Assembly (NCBI GenBank): GCA_002842215.1
Contig: PHCC01000016.1
Coordinates: 1-64,000, forward strand
DNA from: Betaproteobacteria bacterium HGW-Betaproteobacteria-9
GTDB lineage: Bacteria; Pseudomonadota; Gammaproteobacteria; Burkholderiales; Burkholderiaceae_C
DNA length: 64,000 nucleotides
Reading direction: 5' to 3'
Below the pieces are notes generated by a model. The model ran no database searches, had not been told where the DNA came from, and worked only from the letters and a program-made list of their open reading frames with translations. A program made the translations under genes and the position numbers. This document shows positions 19,708 through 29,732 of the stretch, in pieces (position 1 is the stretch's first letter; each line of letters starts with the position of its first letter).

Positions 19708-21492
19708 TCAACCTTGGTGTTCGGTGGCGAGTTGTTTCAGCAGGTGCGCGAAGGCGCGTACGCAGAGGTCCATGTCGTCGCTGGTGGTGGATTCGAGCGG
19801 GTTGTGGCTGATGCCACTGTTGAGGCCGCGCACGAACAGCATGGCCTGCGGCATCACTTCGTGCAGCTTCATGGCGTCGTGGCCGGCACCGCTGGGCAGC
19901 CGGTGCAGCGGCACGCCGAGCGCGGCCACGGCGGCTTCCCAGCGCGCCTGCCAGGCGGGGGCGCTGGGCGCGGCGGCGGCGCGCATGGTTTCTTCCAGCG
20001 TGTGGCGTAAGCCGCGGCGGTTGCAGATGTCGTCGAGTTTCGTGAGCACGTCCTTCGCCAGCGCATCGCGTTGCGCATCGCTCGGAGCGCGCAGGTCGAG
20101 GCTGAAGCTGCAGCGGCCCGGCACCACGTTGATGGATCCGTTGGGCACCTGCAGCATGCCGATGGTGGCCACCGAGTCGCCGTCGGCCGCGGCGCGCTGT
20201 TCTGCGAAAAGCGCCAGTTCGGCCACGGCGCAGGCGGCGTCGCGGCGGCGGTCCATGGGCGTGGTGCCGGCGTGGCTGGCCATGCCGATCACTTCGCCCA
20301 GGTAACGCACGCTGGCGTTGATGGCCGTGACGATGCCCAGTGGCAGGTCGAGCTCGTTGAGCACCGGTCCCTGTTCGATGTGCACTTCGACAAAGCCGAG
20401 GTATTTCGACGGGTCGCGTTGCAGCGCACCGATGGCGTCTAGCGTGGCGGGCAGGCCGGCGCGTTGCATGGCTGCGCGCATGGTCACGCCGTCGGCGTCC
20501 TGCTGGTCGAGCCAGGCCGGGTTGAAGTGGCCGGTGAGCGCGCCCGAGCCCAGGAAAGTGGCCTTGTAGCGCTGGCCTTCCTCTTCGGCAAATCCCACCA
20601 CCTCGATGGCGAAGGGCAGGCGCTGGCCGGCCTGCTTCAACTGCTGCACGCAGGCCATGGGCACGAAGATGCCGAGCCGCCCGTCGTACTTGCCGCCGTT
20701 GCGCACGGTGTCGTAGTGGCTACCTGTGAGCAAGGTGGGCGCATCGGGCGTGTTGCCGTGGTAACGGCCCACCACGTTGCCCACCGCATCAATGTGCGCT
20801 TCATCGAAACCGATGGCCAACATCTGCTGCTGCAACTGCGCCGCACAAGCACGGTGCGCATCGGTCAGGTAAGTCACTGTGAGCTGTCCGAGTTCGGCGT
20901 AGCCGGGGTCGGTGTGCTGCGCCAGCGTCTCGTGCCAGTCCCACACCGCGTTGCCCAGCGTGGGCTCAAAGCCGAACTTGTCGTTCAGGCGGATCTCGGC
21001 GATGCGGTGGATGTTGCGCAGGCACTCGGCGCGCTCGAAGTCCACCGGGTTGTGCAGGCGGCGTTCGAAGGTGGCGATGATGTCCGCCTTGCTCAGGCCG
21101 GTGCCACGCGGGCCGCGCACCGCGAGGATGAAGGGGAAGCCGTGCTTCGCGTTGTAGTCGGCGTTGAGCCGCTGGATGTGCGCGAACTCGGCGGGCGTGC
21201 AGTTCGTCAGGCCCGCCTTGGTCTGCTCGTGGGTCGATTCGGCGGTGAGCGACTGGCTCACCATGGCCTTGCCCGCGAGCTCGGGGTGGGCTCGGATCAG
21301 GGCGAGCTGCGGCTCCACGCCGGCTTCGTCCAGCACGCGCACCATGGCGTGCTTCAACGCAGCGAGCGAGGCAAACGGGCGTTGCTTCAGCGCGGCCTCG
21401 GCGATCCAGGGGGAATGTTCGTACAGGCCGTCGAGCAGCATCGCGGCTTCGGACAGCGGTGCCGCGTTGAGTTGGTCCAGAGTGATGGGCAT
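19708..21492 (-). CDS. Fused OHCU decarboxylase (UraD) and allantoate amidohydrolase (AllC)
   Basis: This 594-residue protein joins two enzymes of the uric acid pathway. Residues about 1-170 are 2-oxo-4-hydroxy-4-carboxy-5-ureidoimidazoline decarboxylase (catalytic HPELAGK histidine, THEQ glutamate), which makes S-allantoin. Residues about 180-594 are an M20-type allantoate amidohydrolase (GSHYDTVRNGGKYDG, AEEEGQRY, EVHIEQGPVL), which opens allantoate to ureidoglycine. The start MPITLDQLN is chosen because the UraD fold begins there; the longer open frame overlaps puuE antisense sequence. Both active-site sets appear intact. PuuE, which works between the two activities, is encoded 24 bases upstream. 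Confidence 0.9.
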   Translation of the reverse strand: MPITLDQLNAAPLSEAAMLLDGLYEHSPWIAEAALKQRPFASLAALKHAMVRVLDEAGVEPQLALIRAHPELAGKAMVSQSLTAESTHEQTKAGLTNCTPAEFAHIQRLNADYNAKHGFPFILAVRGPRGTGLSKADIIATFERRLHNPVDFERAECLRNIHRIAEIRLNDKFGFEPTLGNAVWDWHETLAQHTDPGYAELGQLTVTYLTDAHRACAAQLQQQMLAIGFDEAHIDAVGNVVGRYHGNTPDAPTLLTGSHYDTVRNGGKYDGRLGIFVPMACVQQLKQAGQRLPFAIEVVGFAEEEGQRYKATFLGSGALTGHFNPAWLDQQDADGVTMRAAMQRAGLPATLDAIGALQRDPSKYLGFVEVHIEQGPVLNELDLPLGIVTAINASVRYLGEVIGMASHAGTTPMDRRRDAACAVAELALFAEQRAAADGDSVATIGMLQVPNGSINVVPGRCSFSLDLRAPSDAQRDALAKDVLTKLDDICNRRGLRHTLEETMRAAAAPSAPAWQARWEAAVAALGVPLHRLPSGAGHDAMKLHEVMPQAMLFVRGLNSGISHNPLESTTSDDMDLCVRAFAHLLKQLATEHQG

Positions 21493-21515
21493 GGGGTTCA
21501 CTTCAAGCGATGGAC

Positions 21516-22469
21516 TCAGGCAGAGTGAAGGGGATGCGTGGCCTTCCAGTGCCGCGCGATGTCCAGGCGGCGCGCCACCCAGACCTTGTCGTGCGACTGG
21601 ATGTGGTCCAGGAAGCGTTGCAGCGCGGTGATGCGGCCCGGGCGGCCGAGCAGGCGGCAGTGCATGCCGATGCTCATCATCTTGGGGCGGTCCAGGCCAT
21701 CCGGGTCGCCCTCGGCATAGAGCGCGTCGAACGTGTCTTTCATGTACTGGAAGAACGGGTCGGCGTGCGAATATCCCTGCGGCAACGCAAAGCGCATGTC
21801 GTTGCAGTCCAGCGTGTAGGGCACGATGAGCTGGTGCGCGTCGCTGCCGTCGGTCTTGTGCAGCTTCATCCAGAACGGCAGGTCTTCGCCGTAGTAGTCG
21901 CTGTCGTATTCGAAGCCGCCGAAGTCGGCCACGAGGCGGCGGGTGTTGGGGCTGTCGCGGCCGGTGTACCAGCCCAGCGGGCGTTCGCCGGTGAGGTTTG
22001 TGAGGATCTGCATCGCCTCGGCCATGTGCGCGCGCTCGGTGGCTTCGTCGATGGACTGGTAGTGGATCCACTTCAGACCATGGCAGGCGATGTCGTAGCC
22101 GAGTTGCTGGAAGGCAGCGGTCAGCTCGGGGTGTTTCTCCAGCGCGGTCGCCACGCCAAACACCGTGAGCGGCAGGCCCCGCTTTTCAAACTCGCGCAGC
22201 AGGCGCCAGACGCCGGCACGTGAGCCGTATTCGTAGATGCCTTCCATGCTGATGTGGCGGTCGGGGAACGAGGCCGGGTTGAACATTTCCGAGAGGAACT
22301 GTTCCGAGCCGGCGTCGCCGTGCAGCACACAGTTCTCGCCGCCTTCTTCGTAGTTCAGCACGAACTGCACAGCGATGCGCGCGCCGCCCGGCCAGCGGGC
22401 GTGCGGCACGTCCCGGCCGTAGCCGACCAGGTCGCGGGGGTAGGGCAGGGTGGAGTCGTAGACAGTCAT
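21516..22469 (-). CDS. puuE: PuuE, allantoinase (polysaccharide-deacetylase fold)
   Basis: The protein has 317 residues. PuuE-type allantoinases hydrolyse allantoin to allantoate and are unrelated to the metal-dependent AllB. The family N-terminus YPRDLVGYGRDVPHARWPGGARIAVQFVLNYEEGGE and the motif GWYTGRDSPNTRRLV are clear. The start overlaps the gntR stop (ATGA at 22466-22469). It is the second gene of the gntR operon and feeds the AllC half of the next protein. Confidence 0.94.
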   Translation of the reverse strand: MTVYDSTLPYPRDLVGYGRDVPHARWPGGARIAVQFVLNYEEGGENCVLHGDAGSEQFLSEMFNPASFPDRHISMEGIYEYGSRAGVWRLLREFEKRGLPLTVFGVATALEKHPELTAAFQQLGYDIACHGLKWIHYQSIDEATERAHMAEAMQILTNLTGERPLGWYTGRDSPNTRRLVADFGGFEYDSDYYGEDLPFWMKLHKTDGSDAHQLIVPYTLDCNDMRFALPQGYSHADPFFQYMKDTFDALYAEGDPDGLDRPKMMSIGMHCRLLGRPGRITALQRFLDHIQSHDKVWVARRLDIARHWKATHPLHSA

Positions 22470-23134
22470 GAGGAGAGCGCCAGGGAGATGTCGTTGCTCG
22501 GGAGCTTGCGGTCGAAGGTCAGGTTTTCCTCGACATGCATCAGGTGTTCGTTCATCAGTTGAACGGCGGTTTCTTCGTCTTTGGCGGCGAGGGCCTTGAC
22601 GATGGCGACATGTTCTTCGTTGGAGTGTTCGGCCGCGTTGGTGCTCTGGTACATCAGCGTGATGAGGGCGCAGCGTGAAATCAGTTCGCGCAAGAGTTCG
22701 GCCAGCACCTGGTTGCCCATGAGCTCGGCCAAACGCACGTGAAAGTCTCCCAGCAGTTCGGTGCGGCCCGGCACGTCCTGGTTGTCCACGGCCCGCTTTT
22801 CCTGCGCCACGTGTTCGCGCAAGGCCTTGATCTTGCTTGGCGTGACCTGGCGCACGAAGGCGCGCGTCATTTCGGTCTCCAGCATGCGGCGCACGGCAAA
22901 CACCTGCTTGGCTTCTTCCACCGAGGGCGCCGCCACAAAGGCGCCGCGCGCCGGCTCCAGGCGGATCAGCCGGTTTTGTGAGAGCTGGAACAGCGCCTGG
23001 CGCACCAGCGTGCGCGAGACGCCAAAGTGGTCCGCGAGTTTCTGCTCGGCCAGTTTGGTGCCCGGATGCAACCGGTGCTCCACGATGGCCTTGGTGAGGG
23101 ACTCGACGATCTGGCGCGTGCTGGAGGTTTCCAT
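22466..23134 (-). CDS. GntR-family (FCD) transcriptional regulator of purine catabolism
   Basis: The protein has 222 residues. An N-terminal winged helix (about 1-70; LAEQKLADHFGVSRTLVRQAL is the recognition region) is followed by an all-helical FCD ligand-binding domain (RRMLETEMTRAFV to HLMHVEENL) with metal-ligand histidines. The start is METSSTRQ at 23134; the longer frame would run through the operator. It heads the operon with puuE and the fusion gene and faces uraH across a perfect 16-bp palindrome. It is therefore the likely owner of the TGTATACA sites. The ligand is probably a pathway ureide or purine. Confidence 0.9.
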   Translation of the reverse strand: METSSTRQIVESLTKAIVEHRLHPGTKLAEQKLADHFGVSRTLVRQALFQLSQNRLIRLEPARGAFVAAPSVEEAKQVFAVRRMLETEMTRAFVRQVTPSKIKALREHVAQEKRAVDNQDVPGRTELLGDFHVRLAELMGNQVLAELLRELISRCALITLMYQSTNAAEHSNEEHVAIVKALAAKDEETAVQLMNEHLMHVEENLTFDRKLPSNDISLALSS

Positions 23135-23159
23135 GCGGTCATCATATCCAGAAAAACAA

Positions 23160-23175
23160 AAAGTGTATACACTTT
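23160..23175. promoter_or_regulatory. GntR operator in the gntR/uraH divergent promoter
   Basis: AAAGTGTATACACTTT is a perfect 16-bp palindrome. It lies 26 bases from the gntR start and 29 from the uraH start, so a protein bound here would cover both promoters. The same 16 bases recur exactly at 25380-25395. Confidence 0.85.
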
Positions 23176-23203
23176 CAGTCGACTGCAATTGAAAGGATCT
23201 GCG

Positions 23204-23557
23204 ATGGGTTTGAGTACACACGTTCTGGACACCATGCACGGCTGTCCGGCCGCCGGCATGGTCGTGGAGCTTTACACCACCGCCGGCGAGCAGGCCACGC
23301 TGGTCAAGCGCTTCGAGCTCAACGCCGACGGCCGCAACCCGGACGGGCCGCTCTACGACAACGCCAGCCTGAAGGTGGGTACCTACCGCCTGGTGTTTGA
23401 TGTGAAGGGGTACTTTGCGGCCAAGGGCGTTGCGCTGCCCGAGCCGAATTTTCTCAACCGCGTGGCGCTGGACTTCGGCGTGGCTCATACCAGCGAGCAC
23501 TACCACGTGCCGTTGCTGGTGAGTCCATGGAGTTATTCCACATATCGGGGGAGTTGA
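23204..23557 (+). CDS. uraH: UraH, 5-hydroxyisourate hydrolase
   Basis: The protein has 117 residues and belongs to the transthyretin-like family. It hydrolyses 5-hydroxyisourate, the product of urate oxidation, to OHCU for UraD. The signature STHVLDTMHGCPAAG, the block FPNFLNRVALDFGV-like (EPNFLNRVALDFG), HYHVPLLVSPWSYSTYRGS and the terminal YRGS are all present. The start MGLSTHV has AAGGA upstream. It is transcribed away from gntR across the shared operator. Confidence 0.95.
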   Translation: MGLSTHVLDTMHGCPAAGMVVELYTTAGEQATLVKRFELNADGRNPDGPLYDNASLKVGTYRLVFDVKGYFAAKGVALPEPNFLNRVALDFGVAHTSEHYHVPLLVSPWSYSTYRGS

Positions 23558-23563
23558 CGCTGC

Positions 23564-23755
23564 ACCCCCCGCGCCGCTTCGCGTCACCCCCCCAAGGGGG
23601 GCGGCACTGGCCGTCCGGCAAAGCCGGCCCGGCGGTGCCCTGGGCAAACTCCCCATCCGGTGCTACGTGTCTTCACCCAGAACGCGGCGGAACCGGCTTT
23701 GCCGGGCCGCACCGCGTTGCCCCCTTGAGGGGGTCGCGCGGAGCGCGGCGGGGGT
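23564..23755. repeat. Paired inverted copies of the dispersed intergenic repeat
   Basis: The left copy (to about 23645) contains CCCCCCAAGGGGGG, then GCGGCACTGGCCGTCCGGCA and GGCGGTGCCCTGGGC. The right copy (about 23690-23750) is a related block in the opposite orientation with GGCTTTGCCGGGCCGC and CCCCCTTGAGGGGG. It separates convergent uraH and the lipoprotein gene. Confidence 0.7.
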
Positions 23756-23756
23756 G

Positions 23757-24314
23757 CTACTTGCTTCTTTGCCCTTCGGTCAGCGTATCGAGCTGGAAGT
23801 TGCCGCTCTTGTCCCACAGCCAGACGTCGGTGTAGATCACGCTGCCCAGCTGGACGGGCGCCGGAAACGGAGCCGCTTCGTGCACGGTGCGTTCGATCTC
23901 GCGCACCACGTCGGGTGCATGGGAGGGAGCACGCATCCAGTTCAGGCGCCGCACGTTGCCGCGGTTGTCCAGATCCACCTGCAGCACACCAACAGCGTGC
24001 ATCAGCGGCGGCAGTTGGCCTTTGAAGATGCGGTGGGCGTTTTTCCCATAAATGTGGCGGGCGCCGTCCTGGCGGTAGGCGCGCGGGTTGTCGGCTTTCG
24101 ACACAAGGCTCGGGGGCAGCTCGGGTGTGGGCGTTGGCAAGGCGATGGGTTCAACGGCCGGTGGCGCTGTGGGGGGCGCTGTCACTGGCGACGCGCAGGC
24201 GGCCAGCAGGGCGGCGGCGCACAACGCGAGCGATCCCCAGACATTGCGCAGGCGGCTGGAGTCGGCTGGTGCGGGGCCGACCGGTCCCGGGTGGGCAGGG
24301 GAGGTGATGTTCAT
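23757..24314 (-). CDS. Lipoprotein with TonB-C-like domain
   Basis: The protein has 185 residues. A hydrophobic stretch ends in the lipobox LLAAC at about residue 40, so the mature protein should be lipid-anchored. A proline-rich linker follows (PPTAPPAVEPIALPTPTPELPP). The C-terminal 100 residues resemble the TonB C-terminal fold (VGVLQVDLDNRGNVRRLNWM, then AAPFPAP). The N-terminus before the hydrophobic segment is unusually long, so an internal start is possible. No ExbB/ExbD partners are nearby and its function is unknown. Confidence 0.65.
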   Translation of the reverse strand: MNITSPAHPGPVGPAPADSSRLRNVWGSLALCAAALLAACASPVTAPPTAPPAVEPIALPTPTPELPPSLVSKADNPRAYRQDGARHIYGKNAHRIFKGQLPPLMHAVGVLQVDLDNRGNVRRLNWMRAPSHAPDVVREIERTVHEAAPFPAPVQLGSVIYTDVWLWDKSGNFQLDTLTEGQRSK

Positions 24315-24500
24315 GGTGCCAGGTCTCCTGATGCGAGGTCCGCACGGGCTGCCAGCGGGGTGGCGATGTCGGGCTCATACGGGCAATCTGATGAAGTGTA
24401 TGTGGCTTTCGCCTGGGCGTGGTTGCTGGTCGCGGTGATACTTCGCAGCACGCTCCGACGTTACGTATTCACACAGTTTCTGTAGGCAAACGCACCACAC

Positions 24501-25334
24501 ATGACCCCCGATCTGGATGGTTTTTTGCGGCACCTGGCCCAGGCGCCGGCGGTGCTGGTCAGCGTGTCGGAAACGCGCGGCTCGGTGCCGCGCGAGCGCG
24601 GCGCGTGGATGGCGGTGTTTGCCGACACGCTGGTGGGCACGATCGGTGGCGGCCAGCTCGAATGGGTCGCCGTTGGCCAGGCGCGCGAGCGGCTGGCACT
24701 GCCCGGCGACCCGGCGGGAGGCGGCGCGTGGGAGCACGAGGCGGCGCTGGGGCCCAGTCTGGGGCAGTGTTGTGGGGGGCGCGTGCGCCTGCGGTTCGAG
24801 CCGGTGCAGGCGGCGGACCGTGACACGCTGCGCCAGCGCCTGAGCCCCCGGCTGACGCCGCTGGCCCTGTTCGGTGGCGGGCACGTGGGGCGGGCCATCG
24901 TGCAGGCGCTGTCGCCCTTGCCCTTTGAGGTGACCTGGATCGACAGCCGCGACGAGTTGTTTCCCGGCGATCTGCCGCCGCAGGTGCACGCGGAACATTC
25001 CGACCCGGTGCAGGCGGCCGTGGGCGATCTCGCTCCGGGTTCCCTGGTGCTGATCATGAGCTTTTCACACGCCGAAGACCTCGACATCGTGGCCGCCTGC
25101 CTGCAGCGCCAGCGCACCACGGCCGACCTGTCGTTCGTGGGCCTGATCGGCAGCCACACCAAGTGGGCCACCTTCCGGCACCGCCTGACCGAGCGCGGTT
25201 TCGGCGATGCCGAGCTGGCCCGAATCACCTGTCCGATCGGCCTGCCAGGCATCACCGGCAAGGAGCCCGCCGTGATCGCGGCCTCGGTTGTGGCGCAGTT
25301 GTTGCTAGTCCGGTCCGGGGCCGCCAAAGGCTGA
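24501..25334 (+). CDS. xdhC: XdhC, xanthine dehydrogenase molybdenum-cofactor insertion protein
   Basis: This 277-residue chaperone binds the molybdenum cofactor, promotes its sulfuration and inserts it into xanthine dehydrogenase. The N-terminal XdhC/CoxI domain (SVSETRGSVPRERGAWMAVF, GTIGGGQLEW) carries the conserved QCCGG near residue 93. A Rossmann-like C-terminal domain starts at LALFGGGHVGRAIV. The structural genes xdhA and xdhB are not in the window. A degenerate half-operator (AAGTGTAT, near 24394) lies about 100 bases upstream. Confidence 0.93.
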   Translation: MTPDLDGFLRHLAQAPAVLVSVSETRGSVPRERGAWMAVFADTLVGTIGGGQLEWVAVGQARERLALPGDPAGGGAWEHEAALGPSLGQCCGGRVRLRFEPVQAADRDTLRQRLSPRLTPLALFGGGHVGRAIVQALSPLPFEVTWIDSRDELFPGDLPPQVHAEHSDPVQAAVGDLAPGSLVLIMSFSHAEDLDIVAACLQRQRTTADLSFVGLIGSHTKWATFRHRLTERGFGDAELARITCPIGLPGITGKEPAVIAASVVAQLLLVRSGAAKG

Positions 25335-25379
25335 AACGAGGCGGGATCTGCGGGTTATCACGCAGTCGACTGTTTGCAA

Positions 25380-25395
25380 AAAGTGTATACACTTT
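25380..25395. promoter_or_regulatory. GntR operator before puuD
   Basis: AAAGTGTATACACTTT is identical to the gntR/uraH site at 23160-23175. It sits in the 193-base gap between xdhC and puuD, 133 bases before the puuD start. Confidence 0.8.
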
Positions 25396-25527
25396 GGCGG
25401 TCTGGTCGCAGCGGAGCGGGCGTCGTTCAACAGCATCGACGCTCAAACGCGGCCCTCAGTCGGCTCAGAGCGCCCGCGGTGGTGAGTCGCAAACCCTGAC
25501 GGGTGTCCGTCGTCGTGTTGAGGTGCC

Positions 25528-26724
25528 ATGGAAACTTATCTGCTCGATTGGGCCAACCTGCTGTTGCGCTGGCTGCACGTCATCGTCGCCATCGCCTGGA
25601 TCGGATCCTCCTTCTACTTCGTCTTTCTCGACAGCAGCCTCACGCCGCCCGAAGACGAACAGCTCAAGAAAGATGGCGTCAGCGGCGAGCTCTGGGCGCT
25701 GCACGGCGGCGGGTTTTACCACCCGGTCAAGTTCTCGGGCGCGCCGCCCAAGCTGCCCGAACACCTGCACTGGTTCTACTGGGAAAGTTATTCCACCTGG
25801 CTTTCAGGCTTCGCGCTGTTCCTCATTTCGTACTTGTGGAGCCCCAGCGTTTACCTGATCGACCCGAACATCATGCAATGGAGCCCGGCCGGCGCGATCG
25901 CCGCCGCACTGGCGTTCCTGGTGGTGTTCTGGTTTGCCTACGACGTCATTTGCCGCACGCTGGGGCAAAGCGAGAACGGCGACGCCAAGGTCGGTGCGCT
26001 GGTGCTGGTGCTGGTCTGCATCGCGGCCTATGCGGCCACGCAGATGTTCGCCGGCCGCGCTGCCTTCCTGCTGATGGGCGCCATGCTCGCCACCTCGATG
26101 AGCGCCAATGTGTTCTTCTGGATCATCCCCGGCCAGCGCACCGTGGTGGCCGACATCAAGGCCGGCCGCCCGGTGGATCCGATCCATGGCAAACGCGGCA
26201 AGCAGCGCAGCGTGCACAACACCTACTTCACGCTGCCGGTGCTGTTCGCCATGCTGAGCAACCACTACAGCTTCACCTACGCGAACGAACACAACTGGCT
26301 GATCCTCATTGGCATGATGTTCGCGGGCGCCGCCATCCGCCAGTTCTTCGTCATGCGCCACGGCTTCAAGCTCGGCCGCAACGCCCATCCCTGGCCCTAC
26401 GCGGCGGTGGGCGTGGTGGCGCTGCTGGCGCTCATCGTCTGGCTCAAGCCCGCGCCGGTGGCTGCGGTGGCGATTCCTGAAACGGTGAGTTATGCGCAGC
26501 TCAAGCCGGTGATCGAGCAGCGTTGCGTCATGTGCCATGGCGAAGCCCTGCAGTCCAAGGGCGTGCGCCTGGACCAGCCGGCCGCCGTCAAACAGCACGC
26601 GCAGATGATCTACCAGCAGGTGGTGGTCATGAAGGCCATGCCCATGAACAACGCCACCGGCCTGACCGACGCCGAGCGGGGGCTTTTTGCACAGTGGTTC
26701 AAGGACGGTGCAAGGGTGGAGTGA
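25528..26724 (+). CDS. puuD: PuuD, membrane urate hydroxylase/oxidase with cytochrome c domain
   Basis: The protein has 398 residues. An N-terminal urate-oxidase membrane domain of about eight helices (WANLLLRWLHVIVAIAWIGSSFYF and later helices) is followed by a C-terminal cytochrome c domain with one haem motif CVMCH near residue 334 and an axial Met candidate (KAMPMNN). It oxidises urate to 5-hydroxyisourate and passes electrons to the respiratory chain, instead of making peroxide as the soluble uricase does. It stands behind a perfect GntR-type operator, and UraH acts on its product. Confidence 0.94.
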   Translation: METYLLDWANLLLRWLHVIVAIAWIGSSFYFVFLDSSLTPPEDEQLKKDGVSGELWALHGGGFYHPVKFSGAPPKLPEHLHWFYWESYSTWLSGFALFLISYLWSPSVYLIDPNIMQWSPAGAIAAALAFLVVFWFAYDVICRTLGQSENGDAKVGALVLVLVCIAAYAATQMFAGRAAFLLMGAMLATSMSANVFFWIIPGQRTVVADIKAGRPVDPIHGKRGKQRSVHNTYFTLPVLFAMLSNHYSFTYANEHNWLILIGMMFAGAAIRQFFVMRHGFKLGRNAHPWPYAAVGVVALLALIVWLKPAPVAAVAIPETVSYAQLKPVIEQRCVMCHGEALQSKGVRLDQPAAVKQHAQMIYQQVVVMKAMPMNNATGLTDAERGLFAQWFKDGARVE

Positions 26725-26796
26725 CCTCGGTGATCAGGGGGCTGCGGTGATCTGCGGTAACCTCGGTACCGTCGTCACAACAACGCCCCTAATACC

Positions 26797-27903
<1,107 letters not shown>

Positions 27904-27928
27904 GAGACTATCTGCCTCTGAGCTCGCC

Positions 27929-28837
27929 ATGGCGCTGCCCACCCTGAGCGCGGATACCCGCGTGCGCGCCGGGGTGCTGGACGTGGCCTGCCATCTGGCC
28001 GGGCCCGTCGACGGCCCGCCGGTGCTGCTGATGCACGGCTTTCCCTACGACATCCATGCCTACGTCGGCGTCGCGCCGATGCTGGCCGACGCCGGTTGCC
28101 GCGTGGTGGTGCCGTACTTGCGCGGCTTCGGCGCCACGCGGTTCCTGGAAGCGTCGACGCCGCGCTCCGGCGAACAGGCGGCGCTGGGCGCCGATCTGCT
28201 GGCGCTGCTTGATGCGCTGGGCATCGAACGCGCGGTGCTGGCCGGCTACGACTGGGGTGGCCGCGCGGCCTGCGTGGCGGCGGCCCTGTGGCCCGAGCGC
28301 TGCGCGGGACTGGTCTCGGTCAACAGCTACAACATCCAGCACATCGCGCGCGCCATGGTGCCGGACACGCCGGCCAACGAACACCGGCTCTGGTACCAGT
28401 ACCTGTTCCACAGCGAGCGCGGCCGCGCCGCCTTGCTGCAGGATCGACGCGCGCTCTGCAAGCTGCTCTGGCAGATGTGGTCGCCCACCTGGGCTTTCGA
28501 CGAAGCCACCTTCGACCGCAGCGCTGCCGCCTTCGACAACCCCGATTTCGTCGACGTGGTCATCCACTCCTACCGCCACCGCTTTGGCCTGGTCCCGGGC
28601 GACCCGGCGGTGGCCGGGGTGGAGCGGCGCCTGGCCGCGCAGCCGGTGATCGGCGTGCCCGTCATCACGCTGGACGGTGAGGCGGACGGCGTGCGGCCGG
28701 CCGAGCCGGCGCAGGCCAACGCCCACCGCTTCACAGGGCCGCGGTCACATCGCCTCCTGCCCGGTGTGGGCCACAACCTGCCGCAGGAAGCGCCGCGCGC
28801 CTTTGCTGACGCCATACTGGAACTGGTGCGCCGCTGA
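27929..28837 (+). CDS. Alpha/beta hydrolase, epoxide-hydrolase-like
   Basis: The protein has 302 residues. The oxyanion motif LLMHGFPYD and the nucleophile elbow GYDWGG place Asp, not Ser, at the nucleophile position, as in epoxide hydrolases and haloalkane dehalogenases. The C-terminal GVGHNLPQEAP holds the catalytic His. It sits between frmA and fghA on the same strand with short gaps, so it is probably co-transcribed. No substrate can be named. Confidence 0.8.
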   Translation: MALPTLSADTRVRAGVLDVACHLAGPVDGPPVLLMHGFPYDIHAYVGVAPMLADAGCRVVVPYLRGFGATRFLEASTPRSGEQAALGADLLALLDALGIERAVLAGYDWGGRAACVAAALWPERCAGLVSVNSYNIQHIARAMVPDTPANEHRLWYQYLFHSERGRAALLQDRRALCKLLWQMWSPTWAFDEATFDRSAAAFDNPDFVDVVIHSYRHRFGLVPGDPAVAGVERRLAAQPVIGVPVITLDGEADGVRPAEPAQANAHRFTGPRSHRLLPGVGHNLPQEAPRAFADAILELVRR

Positions 28838-28865
28838 ACCCGGCCACCGCAACATGAGGAACCCC

Positions 28866-29726
28866 ATGGGATTTGATCGACTTGAACTGCTCAGCGAACA
28901 CGGCAGCTTCGGCGGCGTGCAGCGCTTCTACAAACACGCGTCGAGCGAGATCGGTTTGCCGATGCGTTTTGCGCTGTTCCTGCCGCCGCAGGCGCTGGCG
29001 GGGCAAAAAGTGCCTTTGCTCACTTTCCTCGCGGGCCTGACCTGCACCGAAGAAACCTTCTCCATGAAAGCGGGAGCGCAGCGGCTGGCCACCCAGCTCG
29101 GCCTGGCGCTGCTGATGCCCGACACCAGCCCGCGCAACACCGGCGTGGACAGCGAAGACCACCACTGGGACTTCGGCGCTGGCGCCGGCTTCTACCTCGA
29201 CGCCACGCAGTCGCCCTGGTCGGGCCATTGGTGCATGGAGAGCTACCTGCTGAAAGAACTGCTGCCGGCGGTGACCGCCGAGTTTCAGCTGGACAGCGAG
29301 CGCCTGGGCCTGTTCGGCCACTCCATGGGCGGGCACGGCGCGCTCACGCTGGCGCTGCGCCACCCGGGCGTGTTCCGCAGCCTCTCGGCCTTTGCGCCCA
29401 TCTGCGCGCCCACAAAATGCCCCTGGGGTCACAAGGCGTTCACCGGTTACCTGGGGCAGGATGAAAGCGCCTGGGCAGCGCACGATGCCAGCCTGCTCAT
29501 GGCGCAGCAGAAGACCGGGCCGTACCCCGGCGGCATCCTGATCGACCAGGGCCTGGCTGACAAATTCCTGGCCGAACAGCTCTATCCAGAAGCTTTTGAA
29601 GCCGCCTGCGCGCAGGCCGGTCAGCCACTCACGCTGCGCCGCCACGCGGGTTACGACCACGGCTACTACTTCATCAGCACTTTCATGGACGATCACCTGC
29701 GCCACCACGCGCAGGCGCTGGCCTGA
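28866..29726 (+). CDS. fghA: FghA, S-formylglutathione hydrolase
   Basis: This serine hydrolase has 286 residues and releases formate and glutathione from S-formylglutathione, the product of FrmA. Visible motifs are TFLAGLTCTEETFSMKAG, DTSPRN, the nucleophile GHSMGGHGA and the C-terminal HAGYDHGYYFISTF histidine. Two in-frame ATGs lie four codons apart; the second (28866) has AGGA at a good distance and matches the family N-terminus. The stop is seven bases from the convergent anti-sigma gene. Confidence 0.95.
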   Translation: MGFDRLELLSEHGSFGGVQRFYKHASSEIGLPMRFALFLPPQALAGQKVPLLTFLAGLTCTEETFSMKAGAQRLATQLGLALLMPDTSPRNTGVDSEDHHWDFGAGAGFYLDATQSPWSGHWCMESYLLKELLPAVTAEFQLDSERLGLFGHSMGGHGALTLALRHPGVFRSLSAFAPICAPTKCPWGHKAFTGYLGQDESAWAAHDASLLMAQQKTGPYPGGILIDQGLADKFLAEQLYPEAFEAACAQAGQPLTLRRHAGYDHGYYFISTFMDDHLRHHAQALA

Positions 29727-29732
29727 GGCAAC

